From positions 302,259 through 366,258 of IMG/VR virus record IMGVR_UViG_3300038463_000730: a stretch of 64,000 nucleotides of DNA; one strand, written 5' to 3'. Each line of letters starts with the position of its first letter. Within the stretch, counting starts at the first letter, position 1. Below, in pieces: positions 59,636 through 64,000 of the stretch. The DNA is from a virus. The notes under the pieces are model-generated. The model was not told the origin of the DNA. It worked only from the letters and a program-made list of their open reading frames with translations, and made no database searches. Made by a program: the position numbers and the translations under genes.

Positions 59636-60176
59636 TCCTAATCCATTCCATGAATTCGCTGTAAGTTCGTTTTCGTTTGGCGTAATTACAATTAATACAG
59701 CATGTAACGATGTTGTCTGGACTATGGTTTTTCGAATTGTCTACTCGGTCCAAACCATTGTATTTGAATGTTGCGTCTTTTGCCCATTCTCCAGTGTACG
59801 ATTTTGACTTATGCAACTTTGCAACGTTTGCTGGTTCGACCCCGCAATAGTGACACTGTTGCTGTGACAGTTCCAAAAACAATACAAACGGACAACCATC
59901 TCGATACGCCTGTCGCCAGACCTGTGCAGCAGTAGCAATCCGTGGACTTGGATGCTTGCGAGCAAATGGGATAATGTATTTAGCGTTTTCTTTCCCAACC
60001 TCTACTCTTTTACACCCGCAGCTATCACTGTAACTTGATATTAAGTTTGTTTCATAAACCACTTTTTCAGTGCCACAGTCACATCGACATTTCCATGTGT
60101 TATGTTTCTTATTCTTCTTGCCTGCAAACTCAAGAACTGTCCAACGCCCATATTCTTTATTCCGTAAATCCTTCAC
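59580..60176 (-). CDS. HNH endonuclease with N-terminal zinc domain
   Basis: The 198-residue protein has an N-terminal zinc-binding repeat (CRCDCG...CGCKR) seen in phage HNH/AP2-like homing enzymes, then CHYCGV, the GLDRVDN catalytic segment and CINCNYAKR. A free-standing homing endonuclease is likely. It shares the DRVDN core with the HNH at 36617-37141. Confidence 0.87.
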   Translation of the reverse strand: MKDLRNKEYGRWTVLEFAGKKNKKHNTWKCRCDCGTEKVVYETNLISSYSDSCGCKRVEVGKENAKYIIPFARKHPSPRIATAAQVWRQAYRDGCPFVLFLELSQQQCHYCGVEPANVAKLHKSKSYTGEWAKDATFKYNGLDRVDNSKNHSPDNIVTCCINCNYAKRKRTYSEFMEWIRNVYERHQRTGIANAGSTG

Positions 60177-60230
60177 GTAGCCTCCTGTGATTACGAGTAT
60201 ACGGAATTATGTATCAATTAAACTTGAGCC

Positions 60231-60710
60231 TCACAGGAAGGCAACAACCTTCTTGCAAACGTTCTCGTTATCAACCGGCTTCTTCAAGAAAGCATCGACG
60301 CGATGGCGAGGCGCGTTCTTCTCGGACTCTTTATCGACTCCGAACCAGTAGAAAACATCGTAGTAGATCGTTTTCAACGTATCGAAATCGATCGTAATCT
60401 CCAAATTGACATCCGTCTTGCAGTTACGGCACTGCCCGAACGTCTTCCACACGTTCGTCTGCCACGTAATGGCATGGCCATGACGCTTTACATGCCGCTG
60501 GAGGCTTGCGAACGTCTCTTTACGATGCCGCATCCACCGTGCCAGGAAGAATCCGTACAACGGCATCCCGATACAGAGGATCACGGCAATGAAGAACGGA
60601 TATTCCAACGCATTTGGGCTATCTGAATAGTCTTTGCGGTGAAAAGAATAGACTCCCGAGAGTCCAACGACAGCGCCAACAGCAATTAATGCGATCGGAA
60701 TGATTCCCAT
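60231..60710 (-). CDS. Membrane protein with cytoplasmic Cys motif
   Basis: A 159-residue protein with two hydrophobic helices (about residues 3-21 and 36-58), a basic loop, CRNC and a C-terminal soluble part. Function unknown. Confidence 0.7.
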   Translation of the reverse strand: MGIIPIALIAVGAVVGLSGVYSFHRKDYSDSPNALEYPFFIAVILCIGMPLYGFFLARWMRHRKETFASLQRHVKRHGHAITWQTNVWKTFGQCRNCKTDVNLEITIDFDTLKTIYYDVFYWFGVDKESEKNAPRHRVDAFLKKPVDNENVCKKVVAFL

Positions 60711-60733
60711 GTTACTTACTCACCATGTTTAGG

Positions 60734-60967
60734 TTATTTCATGTTCCAGAGTTTAGGATCTAGATTCTTTTTGATCGTCAGGTATACTTTTTCGAGGCAT
60801 GAACGGCAGTAATAGGCTGTCACGGAGCCACCGGCACCGTAAACACTGACTGCGGCGCATGTCGTGCCCTTGATGATTCGACCTTTATCGTTAACGAACT
60901 CAGAAGGTGTCCCACAGCCACCTCGACAAAAGGCTTTTCCTGACGCTTTTTGTAGCTCGATATTCAT
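60734..60967 (-). CDS. Small zinc-binding-like protein
   Basis: A 77-residue protein with CRGGC near residue 14 and CRSC near residue 56, a likely four-Cys zinc site. Function unknown. Confidence 0.66.
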   Translation of the reverse strand: MNIELQKASGKAFCRGGCGTPSEFVNDKGRIIKGTTCAAVSVYGAGGSVTAYYCRSCLEKVYLTIKKNLDPKLWNMK

Positions 60968-61015
60968 TTTACCTCGGACTGTATATATCCATACCGACCG
61001 ATATATACCGGGTCG

Positions 61016-61417
61016 ATGAGAAAAGAATTCGATGACATGTTGTGTCGTACATTTCCCAATTTATACCGTGACCGGAATGGTCCTTCGAGCCATACCTGCA
61101 TGTGCTGGGGTTTTCCAGGCGACGGTTGGTTCCTATTACTATGGAATTTGTCAGCCAAACTAGAGGAAATGATTACAGACATGCCAGAAGACACGAAGAC
61201 TAAATGCTGTGCTTCGCAAGTGAAAGAGAAATTCGGTACATTACGGTTCTACATGTCTTGCGAGACAGATGAAATGAGCGAATTAATTGATCGGGCTGAG
61301 GAGCTGAGTGCTAAAATCTGCGAAACCTGTGGAGCACCGGGTGAATTACGCAATGACGGTTGGCTCCGAACGATGTGCGATGATTGTCACCGTCTGAAAA
61401 CTGATCGAATGGCGTAA
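61016..61417 (+). CDS. Hypothetical protein with C-terminal zinc finger
   Basis: A 133-residue plus-strand protein: a helical/aromatic N-terminal part (MCWGFPGDGWFLLLW), KEKFGTLRFY, and a zinc finger CETCG...CDDCH. This combination is familiar from uncharacterised phage proteins. The opposite-strand frame is a shadow. Confidence 0.75.
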   Translation: MRKEFDDMLCRTFPNLYRDRNGPSSHTCMCWGFPGDGWFLLLWNLSAKLEEMITDMPEDTKTKCCASQVKEKFGTLRFYMSCETDEMSELIDRAEELSAKICETCGAPGELRNDGWLRTMCDDCHRLKTDRMA

Positions 61418-61533
61418 ACCGGAATCATTAAGGCTGTCTTCAGTCCTACGTTCTTAATGAACGCACGGTACTTGTAATACGTAACGCCAACCGCGACCAC
61501 TGCCAAGCTTCCAAACATCAATAGCGCTCTCAT
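61387..61533 (-). CDS. Small membrane protein, 48 residues
   Basis: A frame from ATG 61533 with one hydrophobic helix (residues 3-19) and a basic tail (YKYRAFIKN, then RSVFRR). It overlaps the end of the convergent plus-strand gene by 31 bases. Confidence 0.5.
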   Translation of the reverse strand: MRALLMFGSLAVVAVGVTYYKYRAFIKNVGLKTALMIPVYAIRSVFRR

Positions 61534-61537
61534 TGAT

Positions 61538-61747
61538 TTACTCCAGGTTCCTTAGTTTGGTGTCACGAATCAAAAACAGAATAAGATAGTCTTTACGAGT
61601 ATCCGTTTGTAATATCTCCCATCCTTTTGAGAGGAACTCGTTTACCTGTGTTTCTATTTCGAGAGTTTCTTGATCAAATACATACTTGAAACCTTCAAGT
61701 GATAGATCAGGATGGAAAGCTACCTTTAGAATTTTGAACTGTTTCAT
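61538..61747 (-). CDS. Tandem paralogue of a small protein, copy 2
   Basis: The start at 61747 overlaps the upstream stop (ATGA). The 69 residues share SKGW, then T-x-x-K and the ending RDTKLRNLE with the upstream gene's RDVKLRLLE. Function unknown. Confidence 0.68.
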   Translation of the reverse strand: MKQFKILKVAFHPDLSLEGFKYVFDQETLEIETQVNEFLSKGWEILQTDTRKDYLILFLIRDTKLRNLE

Positions 61748-61932
61748 TCTAACAGACGCAGCTTTACGTCTCGCATGAACATCAGCAGCACTTTGTACTT
61801 CGTGAAATGCGTTTTTCTCAGGGTCCAACCCTTAGATAACATCGCATTGATCGCGTTCTGAAGCTCTTCAGTCTGATAGTTATACTGCGATTCAGAATTG
61901 TAATCTACAGTAAATATCTTGCACTCTTTCAT
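61744..61932 (-). CDS. Tandem paralogue of a small protein, copy 1
   Basis: A 62-residue protein of the same family as the next gene, with AMLSKGWTLRKT and RDVKLRLLE. Function unknown. Confidence 0.68.
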   Translation of the reverse strand: MKECKIFTVDYNSESQYNYQTEELQNAINAMLSKGWTLRKTHFTKYKVLLMFMRDVKLRLLE

Positions 61933-61966
61933 TCCATGACCGCAACGAAGGCGATAGCGTACTCTT

Positions 61967-62260
61967 TCACTTTCTTCCTAATGCACAACCGGTATGCGGC
62001 ATACACTCCAATCCATAGATTGTTTGGCCTACCGCTAGATCACATTTGTCATAGCGATAGTTCCACTCTTGACAATGAATAGCGGTTGGTTCGAGCTTCA
62101 TTTGGTTGGCCCATGTTTTCGCCGCATCTTCCGCCCAACCTGGATTTACCGGCGTCCCACGCGCAAAAGCGAAAACAAGTGCCACGAAAGCTATCATGAT
62201 AAAAAAGATAGCCGTAGCCATCAAAAGAATGAATCTACCTCTATCACGTTCAAGCAGCAT
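61967..62260 (-). CDS. Small membrane-anchored protein
   Basis: A 97-residue protein with a hydrophobic segment at residues 10-34 followed by a soluble part with four Cys, perhaps paired in the periplasm. Overlaps the NAMPT stop by 11 bases. Confidence 0.65.
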   Translation of the reverse strand: MLLERDRGRFILLMATAIFFIMIAFVALVFAFARGTPVNPGWAEDAAKTWANQMKLEPTAIHCQEWNYRYDKCDLAVGQTIYGLECMPHTGCALGRK

Positions 62261-63722
62261 TTGCTCTCGCCCTCACATCCTCGAACGTATCGTTGATGAA
62301 GATCTCGCCATCTTCATACACCGTGATCATTACAGAGTCCGGGTGAACACCCTGGCCTTCAGCGAGCTTGATCGTTGTCAAACGACCATTAACTCGGATC
62401 AAATCGAGACGACCACGCTTGCTCGACTTGTTTGTGTCGGTCTTCGGACGCTTATACACATCAACCTCTTTTCCATTCACCGTAATCGAGCTGCACTTCA
62501 TCGCGAAAGACAACGTGTCCCGGTTAACTTGCTGAAGCAACGCGCCGCCCATGCCAAAGGCCACGTTCTCCGCAGCCCAGCCATGATTGAATAGATTCTC
62601 CAGAATCGCATTGATGCTCTTCCGATTGATTCCGTCGCCCTGGATAACCCGGACGCTAGGATGAAGTACCTTGAAACCCTTAGCGTTGACCGTGAAGCCG
62701 TATGCGTCACCGAGCCATTCGACGCAGTTCAATACTACGTCGGGTGGATTACCAGAATCGGGGCGCACGACCAATCTTGCGCCGGAGGCCAAAACTTCTG
62801 CTTTTAGTGTCGTTCCCCAATGCTGCTTGACAGCAACCTCCAAATCATAACTGTCCGACACACAAGCCACCAAAGTACCGGGTTTGGCAAATACGCGAAG
62901 GATATTACGATACGCCTCGACTTCATTTTCTTCGCCCCACGATGTAATGCTGGAGTGCTCCGATGCCGGAATTGAGAATCCGGCCATTCCGGCGTGATAA
63001 CAAAGGTTAGCCATCGCCACGCCAATGCAGGTATCCGAGCCCATGAAATTGACGAGGTGAGCCGCAGCGCCGATGCTGACCGTCTCCTTGCTCGAACCGC
63101 CACGCGAACCGAAGTCGTGTAGCCGGAACAATAGCTCGGTTGCCGGATCACCACCGGTATCGATCAACCAACGACGAATATCCTGCTTGATGTAGTAAGA
63201 ATTCGTGCAGACCGTAATCGGATACCAAACTCGCAGAAGCATGGTTTCGAGGAACGAGACACACCAAAATGTGCTCGGCCCACCGGTTGACTCGACGCTC
63301 ATCAGCATCTCATGAAGCGGAACGATCGTGCCTTCCGGAACTGCACGGATACGAAGCGGCCAGCGACCCTTGTATTTAGTCGCAATCTCCATGAACCCGT
63401 CATAGTTGAACGGTTCACCGTGTTCGGCATAGAAAGCCCTGGCTTGCTCGACCATCTCAACGGTGATCTTGATCGCAAGATACTTCGGCAGGATGTATTG
63501 CAGCGCGCCGAAGAAAACCAAGTTATGCATGTCCGCTTCTTGCGCAAGTCTGGCTTCGATGTAGCTAAACATCGAACTTGTTCCAGGTGGATATTGCAAG
63601 TAGTGGCTGACCTTATAGCTGTCAGCATCAATTAACGGGTTATCAAGAATCGACCAGCTCAGTACATTGTACTGGTCTATGAATAGGTTTTGTAGCGTTT
63701 TCATTTTACTCTCCGTGTCCAA
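62250..63722 (-). CDS. Nicotinamide phosphoribosyltransferase (NAMPT)
   Basis: The 490-residue protein is almost the length of human NAMPT and keeps its landmarks: DADSYKVSHY near the N-terminus, HDFGSRG (Tyr replaced by Ser in the GYRG loop), AHLVNFMGSDT, ASEHSSITSWG with the active-site His, RPDSGNPPD, VIQGDGINRKS and VAFGMGGALLQ. It makes NMN from nicotinamide and PRPP, the key step of NAD salvage. Phages use it to rebuild host NAD pools. No NMN adenylyltransferase was recognised in this window. The preferred start is the ATG at about 63704 with a ribosome site upstream (MKTLQNLF). Confidence 0.93.
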   Translation of the reverse strand: MDTESKMKTLQNLFIDQYNVLSWSILDNPLIDADSYKVSHYLQYPPGTSSMFSYIEARLAQEADMHNLVFFGALQYILPKYLAIKITVEMVEQARAFYAEHGEPFNYDGFMEIATKYKGRWPLRIRAVPEGTIVPLHEMLMSVESTGGPSTFWCVSFLETMLLRVWYPITVCTNSYYIKQDIRRWLIDTGGDPATELLFRLHDFGSRGGSSKETVSIGAAAHLVNFMGSDTCIGVAMANLCYHAGMAGFSIPASEHSSITSWGEENEVEAYRNILRVFAKPGTLVACVSDSYDLEVAVKQHWGTTLKAEVLASGARLVVRPDSGNPPDVVLNCVEWLGDAYGFTVNAKGFKVLHPSVRVIQGDGINRKSINAILENLFNHGWAAENVAFGMGGALLQQVNRDTLSFAMKCSSITVNGKEVDVYKRPKTDTNKSSKRGRLDLIRVNGRLTTIKLAEGQGVHPDSVMITVYEDGEIFINDTFEDVRARANAA

Positions 63723-63731
63723 TCATGCCTC

Positions 63732-64000
63732 TCACCGAGGACTTTGTGTTACAATATGATGAATAGAAGCTATTCCAAGAGGTTTTCCTGAGCGACCAAC
63801 TAACCCAATCGACTTAGCTTCAGATACTATCTTCCTGATAGTCATCTTAGTTGCACGCATTGAGCACAATTGATTAATGATTGCTTGTTCTTTCTCATCA
63901 AGCACAAGGGTCTTGCCATCTGCCCCAACGCGCATCCCAAAAGGGGGAGTGCCAATCACTTCGCCTTTAAGTCTCTTTTTGGTCAATCCCGCATTGATTA
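63732..64000 (-). CDS. Serine-recombinase-like domain, probably cut by window edge
   Basis: The visible 84 residues match the recombinase domain of large serine recombinases: GTPPFGMRVGADGK, then EKEQAIINQL, TIRKIVSEAKSIGL and RSGKPLG. The catalytic resolvase domain is not seen. A TTG at 63986 could be the start, but the frame stays open to the window edge, so more may lie outside. It may be a remnant or a short DNA-binding protein. Confidence 0.65.
   Translation of the reverse strand, partial: INAGLTKKRLKGEVIGTPPFGMRVGADGKTLVLDEKEQAIINQLCSMRATKMTIRKIVSEAKSIGLVGRSGKPLGIASIHHIVTQSPR

Noticed and set aside
1-64000. CRISPR array
   Set aside because: No regularly spaced direct repeats were seen; the repeated pattern in the window comes from tRNA genes and paralogous proteins.

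Overview
This window reads as an accessory region of a very large double-stranded DNA tailed phage (jumbo-phage scale) infecting a bacterium; the host cannot be named from the sequence. The evidence is dense, mostly overlapping small genes on the minus strand, many of unknown function. There are fifteen intact tRNA genes plus three aberrant tRNA-like loci, eight free-standing HNH endonucleases, and phage-type enzymes (NAD-dependent DNA ligase, T4-type polynucleotide kinase-phosphatase, NAMPT, Nudix hydrolases, a ClpP-like protease). Promoter-like sites resemble sigma70 (TTGACN, 16-17 bp spacer). No terminase, portal, capsid or DNA polymerase gene is present.

Layout. 0-5 kb: tightly overlapping small proteins, many with CxxC zinc-binding motifs. 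5-12.7 kb: an exported lytic-transglycosylase-like protein, then a unit read from a promoter near 12.7 kb containing a MoxR-type AAA+ ATPase, a metallopeptidase/VWA protein and two winged-helix-like zinc proteins, punctuated by large hairpins. 12.7-18.7 kb: small unknown proteins, one LexA-fold protein and one tandem paralogue pair. 18.7-25.7 kb: an NAD/ADP-ribose cluster holding a complete PARP (WGR, regulatory and catalytic domains), a nucleoside-deoxyribosyltransferase-like protein, NAD-dependent DNA ligase and an ADP-ribosylglycohydrolase. 25.7-36.6 kb: ClpP-like protease, a Nudix enzyme, a histone-like winged-helix protein, an AT-hook protein and small membrane proteins. 36.6-49.4 kb: the tRNA region, interleaved with HNH genes, a five-copy tandem paralogue array and a plus-strand gene for an RG-rich protein. 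49.4-52.5 kb: zinc-ribbon Nudix, a plus-strand 441-residue protein and the polynucleotide kinase-phosphatase. 52.6-54.24 kb: about 1.6 kb without a credible gene but full of stable hairpins on the minus strand, best read as a giant structured non-coding RNA. 54.3-64 kb: more small genes, a LamG-like protein, a tRNA gene split by an HNH-containing insertion, a nucleotidyltransferase, NAMPT and a serine-recombinase fragment.

How the genes may work together (inference). NAMPT would replenish NAD from nicotinamide, while PARP, the glycohydrolase, the ligase and Nudix enzymes consume or recycle NAD and ADP-ribose; this fits manipulation of host NAD-dependent defence or of host proteins. The tRNA set with the kinase-phosphatase fits tRNA supply and repair of cleaved RNA. 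The giant RNA lies directly upstream of the kinase-phosphatase on the same strand and is the most novel feature of the window.
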